Assembly (NCBI GenBank): GCA_002162685.1
Contig: MAAQ01000018.1
Location: 124,001-188,000, forward strand
Source of the DNA: Flavobacteriales bacterium 33_180_T64
GTDB lineage: Bacteria > Bacteroidota > Bacteroidia > Flavobacteriales > Flavobacteriaceae
Length of the DNA stretch: 64,000 bases
Direction: 5' to 3'
This document shows positions 28,001 through 37,570 of the stretch, in pieces. A model generated the notes under the pieces. The model had not been told where the DNA came from. It saw only the letters and a program-made list of their open reading frames with translations, and searched no databases. The stretch's first letter is position 1. The number at the start of each line of letters is the position of its first letter. A program made the translations under genes and the position numbers.

Positions 28001-28289
28001 CTTCCATCGTAACATTGATAGTTGTAATCGCTCCAACAGTTACAGAATGGTTTTTTAAGCCAATGTAAGAGAAAATAAGAATGTCTCCTTCATTTGCATT
28101 GATGGTGTATTTGCCATCAAAATCAGTTTGAGTTCCATTTGTAGTGCCTTGAACCACAATGTTAACTCCAGGAATCGGTAGATCCGAAATATCAGATACG
28201 ATACCTGAAATTGCCTTTTCTTGTGCTAATGAGAGTTGCACAACTAACAGCAATAATAGTGTCAGTAATTTACTAAGCTTTAATTTCAT
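25047..28289 (-). CDS. SusC/RagA TonB-linked outer-membrane transporter
   Basis: The 1080-residue protein begins with a signal peptide (MKLKLSKLLTLLLLLVVQLS, cleavage at LA-Q). A carboxypeptidase D regulatory-like domain follows at about 26-105 (GIVSDISDLPIPGVNIVVQG, DFDGKYTI), ending in the TonB-box-like EEVIVTAQG. The plug domain comes next (ILRGKAAGVRITGTGG, IIIRGFSSITGGNQPLFIVD) and then a 22-strand barrel with a C-terminal aromatic end (MSVKITF). It imports a ligand with energy from TonB, with the SusD lipoprotein as lid. It is the first gene of the operon. No extracytoplasmic-sigma/anti-sigma pair, sensor or glycoside hydrolase is next to it, so the substrate cannot be deduced. Confidence 0.96.
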   Translation of the reverse strand: MKLKLSKLLTLLLLLVVQLSLAQEKAISGIVSDISDLPIPGVNIVVQGTTNGTQTDFDGKYTINANEGDILIFSYIGLKNHSVTVGAITTINVTMEEDASVLEEVIVTAQGIKKEKKALGYSVSTVSSKDIEQKADTDIGKILRGKAAGVRITGTGGASGSGSNIIIRGFSSITGGNQPLFIVDGVPFDGSSGGANQSSSSSAFQSGNVRSGFADIDPNNIESVSILKGLSATALYGGQGRNGVILITTKSGNQASRKTEITVNQSIFFNKINLPDYQDTYGGGFQNVYGPFFSNWGAPFSGQETIDNAFRTMVLNNFGVEPSVLFPNRPELDSPTVPYRAIDSQEGFFKTGVISNTSITVAGGLGDKGAINFAYSHVDDESFIPGNSLNRNNFSLGGTYKMDNKFTVSGKLSFAVTDLTSPFTDASTGSDVSISTSGTGGIASVWNVLYIPRSVTLDTPYQHPTTGESLWYRGGNDRMNPLWVVDNTKDENNTNRLFGNFIVSYDFTDWLKINYRLGIDNTNDRTTRVINRGANDGIHPNGYLQTTASTYRIWDHSLLANIDTKISEDFNLQATIGATTQRREFNRDGSESRDQIIFGLQNHLNFINSSTIIEGTLFADNNTAYQQFTEENNAALYTSATIGYKDFLYLNASIRNEWTSTLETDNRSQFSPGFSVSFIPTSAFSELRSTNGLGLNYLKLRAGYGTSPGFPGPYNTRGVTSLVPNVFQDAAGNGTTTTSVPNFLPNPDLKPELSKEFEFGVDGRFLDNRVGFEFTYYNRNTEDQIILRPLAPETGYTSQFTNIGKVINKGIEITADVTPVKTENINWKISGNFSQNKSEVQGLDDGEQILYGGIFATPANAAVNGEQLGVIFGTRVLRDDEGNRLVDENGYWIQDPTNGIIGDPNPDWFSTITNSFRYKNWTFNMQWEYQSGGDIYATTVGALVGRGVVGNFDRSQGVILPGIRQSTGLPNDIQLTATEAYFNNIGFGVDELLIYDASHIRLREASLSYNLPKKWLDKTPFGNISFTLVGQNLFVRALNVPKETNYDPEINSLGVGNSQGFDYLTSWNSRRYGMSVKITF

Positions 28290-28405
28290 ATTGTTGGTTT
28301 ATTTGAATTAGTCGATACCAAATCTCTTAATAAAAACTTAAAAAAACAATTATATTCCTAATAAAATGTTAATAATGCAAATAATTGGCTAATACATGAG
28401 GAAAA

Positions 28406-30097
28406 TCAGAATCTTGTCGTTAAACTCAAATGAATTTTAGAATCTGATAATTTAAACTTTTGATTTTCTGTTTTTCCGCTTGTGTAGTTAAAACGAAATA
28501 AACCAGATTTAGTTAGTAAACCAAACCCAAATCCAAATCCAAAAAGTTTCCCTTTCTGATTTGCTATTTTATTTTCAAAATATGCCGCATCAATTACAGA
28601 GTGTACATATATAGTGTTATTTAGCTTATATCTATATTCTGTATTAAGAACTCCATATAGATTAGCAATAAGACTGTTTTCTTCAAAACCACGTATAGAG
28701 TTAATGCCACCAAATCTAGGGAGTTCATTTTCTAAATAAGTATCAGACACTAGGTAGTTTGAGCTAATTTTTCCATAGATACTGTTTTTGTCATTGAGGT
28801 TAAAAACTTTGAACGTGTTAATAGAGAAACTTGATTGCTGTTCATCAAAATCTTCATAAGTCCTATTTCCAAAGCCAGTAGACATCTCAAATAAGAAATT
28901 TATTGGAAATAAGAAATCATAATTCTGTCGTTTTGTATACGTATAATTGATAAAATATTGATTCGATTTATAATCTGTGATCAATGCAATAGGTTGATCT
29001 AAGAGGTCTGTTGATGTTACCGAATTTACTCCGGCGGATACCACCTGCTTACTGTTGATTTGATAATTAATTTTAGCAATCTGACTTACAGTTACAAATG
29101 ATGAGTCTCTTTTGAAAATATTTAAATTTAAATCTATACCAACTGGAGAATTAAATAGATATGGAGCCTTAAGGTTTAAGTTAAATGTTTGCTGGTCGTT
29201 TTCATCACTCTTATAAAGTAGTTTTAAAGATTCACCATAATTCAGATTATTGGTAAGGCTTAAATCTAAGTAACCATCAAATTCAATTTTATTTGTAGAC
29301 TCGTTTGTACCGAAACCTAAAAAACCATCAAAGGTGTTACTTTTTGATTTTTCGATATACATATATAATATGGTAGAGTCTTGAGTGAATAATACTTCAG
29401 GTTCTTTTATTTGATTAGCAAATACCAAATCATTTAGAGTAGCAGTTTTATCTTTTATTTCTTCTAAACTAAAAATTTGCCCAGTCTTTATCTTTAAATA
29501 ACGGTTGAGAAAAGACTTTGGAAATTTTTCGTAACCTTTTAAAACTAATTTATCTATGGTTCTTGTTTTAGTATCAGATATAGAAAGAGACCCACTTAAT
29601 GTTTTATTGTTAGTCTTTTTGATATCAGTTAAGATTAAGGTGCTAAATGGATTTCCACGATTTGCTATTTCAGAGTTTATAGACTGTAATGTGGTTTCTA
29701 AATCTCCTATAGGAATAACTAAAAGATCATTTTTATCTAAAAAACCAGTGAGTTTTAAAATTGACATATCTACCAGTCCATTGTGATTTATAATAACAGA
29801 GGTATATTGATTTTTTAAACTGAAAGTTGCTAGATAAGAAGAATCGTTCTGCTTTTTAAAGTTTAAGAGCTCGCTTTCAATGTATCCAGTGTTTAATATT
29901 TTTTTCTTTAAACGATTTAATTCAAATTCTAAAGAAGCATAGTCAATAAAAGAATATTGATACCCTAAGGAGTCAATAGTTTTAGTTTCTATTTCTGATG
30001 ACCCAACTGAAGTCAAATACAAATTTTGGGCATACAAATTTGTAAACCAAGATATAAATAGGGGTAATAGTATAGGACTAATTTTTCTTAACATCAA
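28406..30097 (-). CDS. BamA/TamA-like outer-membrane barrel protein
   Basis: A 563-residue protein with a signal peptide (ISPILLPLFISWFTNLYA-Q). The N-terminal part contains POTRA-like segments (TRTIDKLVLKGYEKFPKSFL, LKIKTGQIFSLEEIKDKTAT). The C-terminal part is a 16-strand-type barrel with GGINSIRGFEENS, the RGF motif of Omp85 proteins, and an aromatic terminal strand (LSLTTRF). The Omp85 superfamily inserts or exports proteins across the outer membrane. It is shorter than BamA, so a TamA- or patatin-type relative is likelier. It lies upstream of susC on the same strand with a 116-bp gap, and is divergent from rpsL. Confidence 0.82.
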   Translation of the reverse strand: MMLRKISPILLPLFISWFTNLYAQNLYLTSVGSSEIETKTIDSLGYQYSFIDYASLEFELNRLKKKILNTGYIESELLNFKKQNDSSYLATFSLKNQYTSVIINHNGLVDMSILKLTGFLDKNDLLVIPIGDLETTLQSINSEIANRGNPFSTLILTDIKKTNNKTLSGSLSISDTKTRTIDKLVLKGYEKFPKSFLNRYLKIKTGQIFSLEEIKDKTATLNDLVFANQIKEPEVLFTQDSTILYMYIEKSKSNTFDGFLGFGTNESTNKIEFDGYLDLSLTNNLNYGESLKLLYKSDENDQQTFNLNLKAPYLFNSPVGIDLNLNIFKRDSSFVTVSQIAKINYQINSKQVVSAGVNSVTSTDLLDQPIALITDYKSNQYFINYTYTKRQNYDFLFPINFLFEMSTGFGNRTYEDFDEQQSSFSINTFKVFNLNDKNSIYGKISSNYLVSDTYLENELPRFGGINSIRGFEENSLIANLYGVLNTEYRYKLNNTIYVHSVIDAAYFENKIANQKGKLFGFGFGFGLLTKSGLFRFNYTSGKTENQKFKLSDSKIHLSLTTRF

Positions 30098-30110
30098 TAG
30101 AAATATTATT

Positions 30111-30118
30111 CAAATTTA
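30111..30118 (-). promoter_or_regulatory. -7 element of the Omp85-like gene (TAAATTTG)
   Basis: On the minus strand TAAATTTG lies 14 bp before the ATG, giving a very short leader. The -33 box is not clear. It faces the rpsL promoter. Confidence 0.45.
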
Positions 30119-30191
30119 ACGGAAAATAATCACTAAAAATATCTCGTATCGAAAATAAATTGAGAAACTTTTTAAAATTAATCGTTATAGG

Positions 30192-30241
30192 TTTGAAAAA
30201 TTGATATTTATTTCTACCTTTGCAGCCCTCTAAGGAGAGGG
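30192..30241 (+). promoter_or_regulatory. Promoter and leader hairpin of the ribosomal-protein gene block
   Basis: TTTG (30192-30195), a 19-bp spacer and TACCTTTG (30215-30222) match the Bacteroidota consensus perfectly. The transcript begins just before a GC-rich hairpin, CCCTCT-AAGG-AGAGGG (30226-30241), 25 bp before the rpsL ATG. The hairpin may stabilise the message or act in autoregulation. Confidence 0.85.
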
Positions 30242-30266
30242 TTTAATAAAAATTATATAGAAATAT

Positions 30267-30641
30267 ATGCCAACAATTTCACAATTAGTACGAAAAGGAA
30301 GAGCCAAAATAACCAAGAAGAGCAAATCGGCTGCTTTAGATTCGTGTCCACAAAGACGTGGTGTATGTACTCGTGTTTACACAACAACTCCTAAAAAACC
30401 TAACTCAGCAATGCGTAAGGTAGCAAGGGTTCGTTTAACAAACGGTAACGAGGTTAATGCATACATCGGTGGTGAAGGACACAATTTACAAGAGCACTCG
30501 ATAGTATTGGTTAGAGGTGGAAGGGTAAAAGATTTGCCAGGAGTTAGATATCACATCGTTCGTGGTGCCTTAGACACAGCAGGTGTTGCAGGTAGAACAC
30601 AACGTAGATCTAAGTATGGTGCAAAACGCCCTAAGAAGTAA
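30267..30641 (+). CDS. rpsL: 30S ribosomal protein S12
   Basis: The 124-residue decoding-centre protein is almost identical to bacterial S12 over [20 protein letters not shown] and [18 protein letters not shown]. Both lysines whose mutation gives streptomycin resistance (in PKKPNS and in [11 protein letters not shown]) are wild type. It is the first gene of a transcription unit that runs to rpsK, directly after a perfect promoter and leader hairpin, with rpsG 22 bp downstream. Confidence 0.98.
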   Translation: MPTISQLVRKGRAKITKKSKSAALDSCPQRRGVCTRVYTTTPKKPNSAMRKVARVRLTNGNEVNAYIGGEGHNLQEHSIVLVRGGRVKDLPGVRYHIVRGALDTAGVAGRTQRRSKYGAKRPKK

Positions 30642-30663
30642 TTTAAAACTTTAAGAAGAAGAC

Positions 30664-31140
30664 ATGAGAAAAAGAGCAGCAAAAAAGAGACCGCTTTTAC
30701 CAGATCCAAAATTTAACGACCAGTTAGTAACTCGTTTCGTTAATATGATGATGTGGGATGGAAAAAAGTCTATCGCTTTTAAAGTATTCTACGATGCAAT
30801 TGATATTGTAGAGTCAAAGAAAACTGACGAAGAAAAAACAGCTTTAGAGGTTTGGAAAGATGCCTTATCTAACGTTATGCCTCACGTAGAAGTACGTAGT
30901 CGTAGAGTTGGTGGAGCTACCTTCCAAATTCCAATGCAAATTCGTCCAGATCGTAAAGTATCTACAGCTATGAAATGGTTGATTGGATACTCAAGAAAAA
31001 GAAATGAAAAATCTATGCCTCAAAAATTAGCTGCTGAAATTTTAGCTGCAGCTAAAGAAGAAGGAGCGGCTGTTAAAAAGAGAGTTGATACTCACAAAAT
31101 GGCAGAAGCAAATAAGGCATTCTCTCACTTTAGATTTTAA
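30664..31140 (+). CDS. rpsG: 30S ribosomal protein S7
   Basis: This 158-residue protein initiates assembly of the 30S head by binding the 3' domain of 16S rRNA. Recognisable segments are [39 protein letters not shown] and the C-terminal [20 protein letters not shown]. The length is usual. It stands in the str order between rpsL and fusA, with fusA starting 8 bp after its stop. Confidence 0.98.
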   Translation: MRKRAAKKRPLLPDPKFNDQLVTRFVNMMMWDGKKSIAFKVFYDAIDIVESKKTDEEKTALEVWKDALSNVMPHVEVRSRRVGGATFQIPMQIRPDRKVSTAMKWLIGYSRKRNEKSMPQKLAAEILAAAKEEGAAVKKRVDTHKMAEANKAFSHFRF

Positions 31141-31148
31141 TTAAGAAC

Positions 31149-33275
31149 ATGGCAAGAGATTTAAAATTTACAAGAAATATAGGTATTGCTGCTCATATTG
31201 ATGCAGGGAAAACTACGACAACAGAGCGTATTCTATATTATACAGGTGTTTCTCATAAAATTGGTGAAGTACATGATGGTGCTGCAACAATGGATTGGAT
31301 GGAGCAAGAGCAGGAAAGAGGTATTACAATTACTTCTGCTGCTACAACTTGTACATGGGATTTTCCTATTGAAAATGGTGAGAAAACTCCAGATACTAAA
31401 GGATACCACTTTAATATTATTGATACTCCTGGTCACGTTGATTTTACGGTTGAAGTAAACCGTTCATTACGTGTATTAGATGGTTTAGTGTTTTTGTTTA
31501 GTGCAGTTGATGGTGTTGAGCCACAATCTGAAACTAACTGGAGACTTGCAGATAACTATAAAGTGCCTAGAATTGGGTTTGTTAATAAAATGGATCGTCA
31601 AGGGTCTGATTTTATGATGGTTTGTGGTCAAGTTAAAGAAATGTTAGGTTCTAATGCAGTTCCTATCGTTTTGAATATTGGTGATGAAGAAAACTTTAAA
31701 GGTATTGTCGATTTAGTAAAAAATAGAGCTATTGTATGGCATGATGAAACTCAAGGGGCAACTTTTGATATTATCGACATTCCAGAAGAGCTTAAAGAAG
31801 AAGCTAAAAAATATAGAGCTCTATTAATTGAAGAAGTAGCTAGTTACGATGAGAACTTATTAGAAAAGTTCATGGAAGATGAAGATTCTATAACAGAAGA
31901 AGAAGTGCATGCTGCACTTAGAGCTGCTGTTATGGATATGGCAATCATTCCTATGATTTGTGGTTCTGCTTTTAAAAATAAAGGTGTACAATTCTTATTA
32001 GATGCTGTATGTCGTTACTTACCTTCTCCAATGGATAAGGAAGGTATTGTAGGAGTGAATCCTGATACAGAACAAGAAGAAATTCGTAAGCCAAGTGTAA
32101 ACGAACCATTCGCTGCATTAGCATTTAAAATTGCTACAGATCCTTTCGTAGGACGTTTAGCGTTTTTTAGAGCTTATTCTGGTCGTTTAGATGCAGGTTC
32201 TTATGTGTTAAACAATCGCTCTGGTAAGAAAGAACGTATTTCTCGTATCTATCAAATGCATGCTAATAAGCAAAATGCAATTGATTATATAGAAGCTGGA
32301 GATATTGGAGCTGCTGTTGGATTTAAATCAATTAAAACAGGAGATACACTTACAGCTGAAAAACATCCTATTGTTTTAGAATCGATGGACTTCCCTGATC
32401 CAGTAATTGGTATTGCGGTTGAGCCTAAGACTAAAGCTGATGTTGATAAATTAGGTATGGGATTAGCTAAATTAGCTGAAGAAGATCCAACATTTACTGT
32501 GCGTTCAGACGAAGCTTCAGGACAGACTATTATTTCTGGAATGGGTGAGCTTCACTTAGATGTTATTGTTGATCGTTTAAAGCGAGAATTCAAAGTCGAA
32601 GTTAATCAAGGACAACCACAAGTAGAATATAAAGAAGCAATTACAGCTTCTGCAGACCATAGAGAAGTTTATAAAAAACAATCAGGTGGTCGTGGTAAAT
32701 TTGCCGATATTGTATTTACTGTTGAGCCAGCAGATGAAGGCGTAGTAGGTCTTCAATTTGTATCTACAATTAAAGGTGGTAACGTTCCTAAAGAATTTAT
32801 CCCTTCAATTGAAAAAGGATTTAAAATGGCAATGGTAAATGGACCATTAGCAGGATACGAAATTGATGCTATGAAAGTGACATTGAAAGATGGATCTTAT
32901 CATGATGTCGATTCTGATCAATTATCATTCGAATTAGCAGCTAAACTTGGATTTAAGAATTCAGCAAAAGCAGCTAAAGCGGTGATCATGGAACCAATTA
33001 TGAAGCTTGAAGTTATTACTCCAGAAGAAAATATGGGTGATATCGTAGGTGACTTAAACCGTCGTCGTGGTCAAGTAAGTGATATGGGGGATAGAGCTGG
33101 TGCAAAAACTGTAAAAGCTACTGTGCCATTATCTGAAATGTTCGGTTATGTAACTACATTAAGAACATTATCATCAGGTCGTGCGACATCAACAATGGAA
33201 TTTTCACACTATGCAGAAACTCCTTCTAGTATTTCAGAAGAAGTAATCAAAGCAGCAAAAGGCGTAGAAGCTTAA
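31149..33275 (+). CDS. fusA: Elongation factor G
   Basis: A 708-residue translational GTPase that drives translocation. All G motifs are present: [15 protein letters not shown] (G1, residues 15 on), RGITITSA (G2), DTPGHVDF (G3), NKMD (G4) and GSAFK (G5). Domains II-V follow, including [15 protein letters not shown] in domain III and [16 protein letters not shown] near the end. It is full length, so it is the canonical EF-G rather than a paralogue. Here fusA is followed directly by rpsJ, with no tuf, joining the str and S10 gene sets. Confidence 0.97.
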   Translation: MARDLKFTRNIGIAAHIDAGKTTTTERILYYTGVSHKIGEVHDGAATMDWMEQEQERGITITSAATTCTWDFPIENGEKTPDTKGYHFNIIDTPGHVDFTVEVNRSLRVLDGLVFLFSAVDGVEPQSETNWRLADNYKVPRIGFVNKMDRQGSDFMMVCGQVKEMLGSNAVPIVLNIGDEENFKGIVDLVKNRAIVWHDETQGATFDIIDIPEELKEEAKKYRALLIEEVASYDENLLEKFMEDEDSITEEEVHAALRAAVMDMAIIPMICGSAFKNKGVQFLLDAVCRYLPSPMDKEGIVGVNPDTEQEEIRKPSVNEPFAALAFKIATDPFVGRLAFFRAYSGRLDAGSYVLNNRSGKKERISRIYQMHANKQNAIDYIEAGDIGAAVGFKSIKTGDTLTAEKHPIVLESMDFPDPVIGIAVEPKTKADVDKLGMGLAKLAEEDPTFTVRSDEASGQTIISGMGELHLDVIVDRLKREFKVEVNQGQPQVEYKEAITASADHREVYKKQSGGRGKFADIVFTVEPADEGVVGLQFVSTIKGGNVPKEFIPSIEKGFKMAMVNGPLAGYEIDAMKVTLKDGSYHDVDSDQLSFELAAKLGFKNSAKAAKAVIMEPIMKLEVITPEENMGDIVGDLNRRRGQVSDMGDRAGAKTVKATVPLSEMFGYVTTLRTLSSGRATSTMEFSHYAETPSSISEEVIKAAKGVEA

Positions 33276-33287
33276 AACTAAAAGAAA

Positions 33288-33593
33288 ATGAGTCAGAAAA
33301 TTAGAATAAAATTAAAGTCTTACGATCACAATTTAGTTGACAAGTCTGCTGATAAGATTGTAAAAACAGTAAAAAGCACTGGTGCTGTAGTAACTGGACC
33401 AATTCCATTACCAACACACAAAAAGATTTTCACTGTATTGCGTTCACCACACGTAAACAAGAAGTCTAGAGAACAATTTCAATTAAGCTCTTACAAGCGT
33501 TTATTAGATATTTACTCTTCATCTTCTAAAACAATTGATGCGTTAATGAAACTTGAATTGCCAAGTGGAGTTGAAGTAGAGATTAAAGTGTAA
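33288..33593 (+). CDS. rpsJ: 30S ribosomal protein S10
   Basis: The 101-residue protein has the S10 core [20 protein letters not shown] and the loop segment [20 protein letters not shown]. In other bacteria S10 (NusE) also joins the transcription antitermination complex. It follows fusA by 12 bp and precedes a structured 142-bp spacer before rplC, an unusual gap in an otherwise tightly packed block. Confidence 0.97.
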   Translation: MSQKIRIKLKSYDHNLVDKSADKIVKTVKSTGAVVTGPIPLPTHKKIFTVLRSPHVNKKSREQFQLSSYKRLLDIYSSSSKTIDALMKLELPSGVEVEIKV

Positions 33594-33735
33594 GTGAAAC
33601 TTATCGCTTAGTTGATAAAAGCGAAACATGTCCAGAGCTGCGTGCGAAGGAAAAACGGTAAAAATACAATTCAAGGTCGAATGTATTTTCGGCCTTGAAT
33701 TTTAATAAATAGTAATAATAAATAAATTAATAATT
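33594..33735 (+). promoter_or_regulatory. Structured spacer between rpsJ and rplC
   Basis: The spacer contains a 14-bp stem (33668-33681 with 33688-33701, one G-T wobble, 6-nt loop TGTATT), preceded by a weaker TCGCTT/AAGCGA hairpin near 33606. Only a short T run follows the main stem, so it could be a weak terminator, an attenuator or a ribosomal-protein binding leader for the L3-L4 genes. No coding capacity or TAnnTTTG promoter is seen. Confidence 0.55.
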
Positions 33736-34353
33736 ATGTCTGGGTTAATAGGAAGAAAAATCGGTATGACCAGCATTTTCGATGAAAATGGAAAGAATAT
33801 TCCATGTACAGTAATCGAAGCTGGACCATGTATCGTTACCCAAGTCAGAACTGAAGAGGTCGACGGGTACAGTGCCCTTCAACTTGGTTTCGATGACAAG
33901 ACAGAGAAAAGTGCTACTAAAGCTGAAATTGGTCATGCCAAAAAAGCTGGTACTTCTGTTAAAACAAAAGTCGCGGAATTTCAAGGATTTGAAGGAGATT
34001 ACAAATTAGGAGATGCTATAACAGTAGATCACTTTATCGAAGGTGAGTATGTTGATGTAGCAGGAACTTCAAAAGGTAAAGGTTTCCAAGGTGTTGTAAA
34101 ACGTCATGGATTTGCTGGAGTTGGTCAAGCAACACATGGTCAGCACAACCGTTTAAGAGCTCCAGGTTCTATTGGTGCTGCTTCATATCCTGCGAGAGTT
34201 TTCAAAGGAATGAAAATGGCAGGACGAATGGGTGGCGAAAGAGTGTATGTTGAAAATTTAAGAGTCTACAAGGTAGTTGCTGAAAAGAACTTAATCGTAG
34301 TTAAAGGATGTGTTCCAGGACACAATAACTCTTATGTAATTATTCAAAAATAA
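33736..34353 (+). CDS. rplC: 50S ribosomal protein L3
   Basis: The 205-residue L3 starts [20 protein letters not shown] and carries the long internal loop toward the peptidyl-transferase centre, including [20 protein letters not shown] and [13 protein letters not shown]. It binds 23S rRNA early in assembly. It follows the structured spacer rather than a tight junction with rpsJ, and its stop codon overlaps the rplD start by one base (TAATG), so these two are translationally coupled. Confidence 0.97.
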   Translation: MSGLIGRKIGMTSIFDENGKNIPCTVIEAGPCIVTQVRTEEVDGYSALQLGFDDKTEKSATKAEIGHAKKAGTSVKTKVAEFQGFEGDYKLGDAITVDHFIEGEYVDVAGTSKGKGFQGVVKRHGFAGVGQATHGQHNRLRAPGSIGAASYPARVFKGMKMAGRMGGERVYVENLRVYKVVAEKNLIVVKGCVPGHNNSYVIIQK

Positions 34354-34982
34354 TGAAAGTAGCAGTTTTAGATATAAACGGAAAAGACACAGGTAGAAAG
34401 GTAGACCTTTCTAAGGATGTGTTTGCTATTGAGCCTAATAATCATGCTGTATACTTAGACGTTAAGCAATATCTTGCTAACCAACGTCAAGGAACACATA
34501 AGGCAAAAGAGAGAGCAGAAATTACAGGAAGTACACGTAAGATTAAAAAACAAAAAGGGACTGGTACAGCGAGAGCTGGTAGTATCAAGTCTGGTGTATT
34601 TAGAGGTGGTGGACGTATGTTCGGACCAAGACCTAGGAATTACAGTATTAAACTGAACAAAAACCTTAAGCGCTTAGCACGTAAATCAGCGTTAACAATG
34701 AAAGCTAATGATAAGGATATCGTTGTTTTGGAAGACTTCAATTTTGATACTCCAAAAACGAAAAACTTTACGGCTGTATTGAAAGCACTTGATTTACAAG
34801 ACAAAAAATCTTTAATTGTGTTGGGTGCGTCAAATAATAATGTATATTTGTCATCACGAAATTTTAAAAGGTCTGAAGTTATAATCAACTCAGAATTAAG
34901 TACTTATAAGATTTTAAACGCAAATAAATTAGTTCTTTTAGAGAGTTCTTTAGAAGGAATTGAATCGAACTTAAGTAAATAA
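34353..34982 (+). CDS. rplD: 50S ribosomal protein L4
   Basis: A 209-residue L4 with the extended loop that lines the exit tunnel ([20 protein letters not shown] followed by [19 protein letters not shown]). In E. coli L4 is also the autoregulator of the S10 operon; whether it binds the spacer upstream of rplC here is only a possibility. Start overlaps the rplC stop by one base, and rplW follows after 7 bp. Confidence 0.97.
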   Translation: MKVAVLDINGKDTGRKVDLSKDVFAIEPNNHAVYLDVKQYLANQRQGTHKAKERAEITGSTRKIKKQKGTGTARAGSIKSGVFRGGGRMFGPRPRNYSIKLNKNLKRLARKSALTMKANDKDIVVLEDFNFDTPKTKNFTAVLKALDLQDKKSLIVLGASNNNVYLSSRNFKRSEVIINSELSTYKILNANKLVLLESSLEGIESNLSK

Positions 34983-34989
34983 GAAGACA

Positions 34990-35280
34990 ATGAGTATCTT
35001 AATTAAACCTATCATCACTGAAAAAGCAACAACTAATAGTGAGTTGAATAACTGCTTTACGTTTCAAGTGAACACTAAGGCGAACAAGGTAGAAATCAAA
35101 AAAGCGGTTGAAGCTGCTTATGGTGTCTCTGTAGAAAAAGTTCGTACTATAAATGTCCGTCCAGATCGTAGTACCAAGTTTACAAAAACTGGTATTCAAC
35201 ATGGTAAAACAAATGCTGTTAAAAAGGCAATTGTACAACTGGCGGAAGGTGAAGTAATTGATTTATACACTAACATGTAA
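34990..35280 (+). CDS. rplW: 50S ribosomal protein L23
   Basis: The 96-residue protein begins MSILIKPIITEKATTNSEL and contains NKVEIKKAVEAAYGVSVEKV. L23 sits at the tunnel exit and docks trigger factor and the signal recognition particle. Normal length and normal place in the S10 order, with rplB starting 10 bp after its stop. Confidence 0.97.
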   Translation: MSILIKPIITEKATTNSELNNCFTFQVNTKANKVEIKKAVEAAYGVSVEKVRTINVRPDRSTKFTKTGIQHGKTNAVKKAIVQLAEGEVIDLYTNM

Positions 35281-35290
35281 TTAGACAAGA

Positions 35291-36118
35291 ATGTCAGTAA
35301 GAAAATTAAAACCAATCACATCAGCTCAGCGATTTAGAGTAGTAAATGGATTCGACGCCATAACTACTGATAAGCCGGAAAAGAGTTTACTCGTTCCGAA
35401 CAAAAGATCTGGTGGTAGAAACAGTCGAGGAAAGATGACCATGCGCCATATTGGTGGAGGTCACAAAAGAAAGTATCGTATTATCGATTTTAAACGTAAT
35501 AAAACAGGAGTACCTGGTGAAATTATGTCAATTCAATACGATCCAAACAGAACAGCTTTTATCGCATTATTGAATTATCAAGATGGTGAGAAAAGATATA
35601 TTATTGCTCAAAACGGATTACAAGTCGGGCAAAATGTTGTTTCTGCTAGAGAAGGAGTAGCGCCAGAAATTGGTAATGCTATGCCATTAAGTCAAATTCC
35701 ATTAGGTACTATTATTTCTTGTATTGAATTACGTCCTGGACAAGGAGCAGTAATGGCAAGAAGTGCTGGAGCATTTGCTCAACTAATGGCAAGAGATGGA
35801 AAGTTTGCTACTGTTAAATTACCTTCTGGAGAAACAAGAATGATTCTCGTAGAATGTATGGCTACAATAGGTGTTGTTTCTAATTCTGATCATCAATTAA
35901 CTGTATCTGGTAAAGCAGGTAGAAGTAGATGGTTAGGTAGAAGACCTAGAGTAAGACCAGTAGTAATGAATCCAGTTGATCACCCAATGGGTGGTGGTGA
36001 AGGTAAATCTTCAGGAGGACACCCAAGATCAAGAAATGGTATTCCAGCTAAAGGTTATAGAACACGTTCTAAGACCAAGGCGAGTAATAAGTATATTGTA
36101 GAACGTAGAAAGAAATAA
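35291..36118 (+). CDS. rplB: 50S ribosomal protein L2
   Basis: This 275-residue L2 is needed for subunit association and peptidyl transfer. It has the RNA-binding core ([20 protein letters not shown]) and the conserved C-terminal [19 protein letters not shown] with the catalytically important His. It ends in the basic tail [15 protein letters not shown]. The length fits the family. rpsS starts 9 bp downstream. Confidence 0.98.
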   Translation: MSVRKLKPITSAQRFRVVNGFDAITTDKPEKSLLVPNKRSGGRNSRGKMTMRHIGGGHKRKYRIIDFKRNKTGVPGEIMSIQYDPNRTAFIALLNYQDGEKRYIIAQNGLQVGQNVVSAREGVAPEIGNAMPLSQIPLGTIISCIELRPGQGAVMARSAGAFAQLMARDGKFATVKLPSGETRMILVECMATIGVVSNSDHQLTVSGKAGRSRWLGRRPRVRPVVMNPVDHPMGGGEGKSSGGHPRSRNGIPAKGYRTRSKTKASNKYIVERRKK

Positions 36119-36127
36119 TAAGATAAT

Positions 36128-36406
36128 ATGGCACGTTCATTAAAAAAAGGACCTTACATTCATTATAAATTGAATAAAAAAGTTGCTGAAAATGTAGCAT
36201 CTAACAAAAAAACAGTTATCAAAACGTGGTCAAGAGCCTCTATGATTTCTCCAGATTTTGTTGGACAAACTATAGCAGTTCACAACGGTCGTCAGTTTGT
36301 ACCAGTTTACGTAACAGAAAACATGGTAGGTCATAAGTTAGGAGAATTTTCACCAACACGATCTTTTAGAGGTCATGCTGGCGCGAAAAATAAAGGAAAA
36401 AAATAG
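36128..36406 (+). CDS. rpsS: 30S ribosomal protein S19
   Basis: The 92-residue S19 of the 30S head begins [19 protein letters not shown] and includes [20 protein letters not shown] and [19 protein letters not shown]. It forms a complex with S13 that contacts the A-site tRNA and the intersubunit bridge. Tightly packed between rplB and rplV. Confidence 0.98.
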   Translation: MARSLKKGPYIHYKLNKKVAENVASNKKTVIKTWSRASMISPDFVGQTIAVHNGRQFVPVYVTENMVGHKLGEFSPTRSFRGHAGAKNKGKK

Positions 36407-36412
36407 TAAGCT

Positions 36413-36820
36413 ATGGGAAGTCGTAAAAAACAAATGGCAGACGCTATTAAGGAAGGCAGGAAAAATGTTGCATTTGCAAAATTGAATAACTGTCCTACAT
36501 CACCAAGAAAAATGCGCTTAGTTGCGGATTTGGTGAGAGGTAAAGAAGCTGAAAAAGCATTACAAATCTTAAGATTTAGTTCAAAAGAAGCATCTCGTAG
36601 ATTAGAGAAATTGTTGTTATCAGCAATTGCTAACTGGCAAGCTAAAAATGAAGATGCAGCTATTGAAGAAGCAGATTTATTTGTGCAAGAAATTAGAGTT
36701 GATGGTGGATCAATGTTAAAAAGATTACGTCCAGCACCTCAAGGTCGTGCACACAGAATTAGAAAAAGATCTAATCACGTAACAGTTGTGATTGGAGCTA
36801 AAAATAACACACAAGCTTAA
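36413..36820 (+). CDS. rplV: 50S ribosomal protein L22
   Basis: A 135-residue L22 with the core [20 protein letters not shown] and the tunnel-lining beta hairpin ending [20 protein letters not shown], the region where macrolide-resistance changes occur; nothing looks altered. It has a roughly 20-residue charged N-terminal extension ([20 protein letters not shown]) compared with E. coli, which is usual in this group. Confidence 0.97.
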   Translation: MGSRKKQMADAIKEGRKNVAFAKLNNCPTSPRKMRLVADLVRGKEAEKALQILRFSSKEASRRLEKLLLSAIANWQAKNEDAAIEEADLFVQEIRVDGGSMLKRLRPAPQGRAHRIRKRSNHVTVVIGAKNNTQA

Positions 36821-36828
36821 ATAGAGAT

Positions 36829-37551
36829 ATGGGACAAAAGACAAATCCAATAGGAAATCGTTTAGGAATTATCAGAGGATGGGAATCTAACTGGTATGGT
36901 GGAAATGATTACGGAGATAAACTTGCTGAAGATGATAAAATCAGAAAGTATATCCATGCTCGTTTATCTAAAGCTAGTGTATCTAGAGTTATTATTGAGC
37001 GTACGCTTAAACTTGTAACCGTTACTATCACTACTGCTAGACCTGGTATTATTATCGGTAAAGGTGGCCAAGAGGTAGACAAGTTAAAAGAAGAGCTTAA
37101 GAAAATTACTGGAAAAGAAGTTCAGTTAAACATCTTTGAAATTAAGAGACCTGAACTTGATGCGTTTTTAGTAGGATCAAGTGTTGCTCGTCAAATAGAA
37201 AATCGTATTTCTTATAGACGTGCAATCAAAATGGCAATTGCTGCTGCTATACGTATGAATGCTGAAGGAATAAAAATTCAGATTAGTGGCCGTTTAAATG
37301 GTGCTGAAATGGCACGTAGCGAACACTATAAAGAAGGACGTATTCCTTTATCTACATTTAGAGCTGATATTGATTATGCTTTAGTTGAAGCACATACTAC
37401 TTATGGTAGATTAGGTGTTAAAGTATGGATCATGAAAGGTGAAGTGTACGGAAAAAGAGAACTTTCTCCATTAGTTGGCTTGTCTAAGAAACAAGGCGGC
37501 AAACCTGGAGGACGCGGAGGGAATAATAACAAGTCTCGTCGTAGAAAGTAA
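36829..37551 (+). CDS. rpsC: 30S ribosomal protein S3
   Basis: The 240-residue S3 has the type II KH domain with the GxxG loop ([20 protein letters not shown]) and the C-terminal mRNA-entry domain ([40 protein letters not shown]). The tail is Gly/Lys/Arg/Asn rich ([18 protein letters not shown]). It helps unwind mRNA at the entry channel. Followed after 19 bp by rplP. Confidence 0.98.
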   Translation: MGQKTNPIGNRLGIIRGWESNWYGGNDYGDKLAEDDKIRKYIHARLSKASVSRVIIERTLKLVTVTITTARPGIIIGKGGQEVDKLKEELKKITGKEVQLNIFEIKRPELDAFLVGSSVARQIENRISYRRAIKMAIAAAIRMNAEGIKIQISGRLNGAEMARSEHYKEGRIPLSTFRADIDYALVEAHTTYGRLGVKVWIMKGEVYGKRELSPLVGLSKKQGGKPGGRGGNNNKSRRRK

Positions 37552-37570
37552 TTTTTAAAGAAAAGTAATA

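Noticed and set aside
20647-28289. A polysaccharide utilisation locus
   Set aside because: SusC and SusD are present, but no carbohydrate-active enzyme, sulfatase or glycan-type regulator is adjacent.
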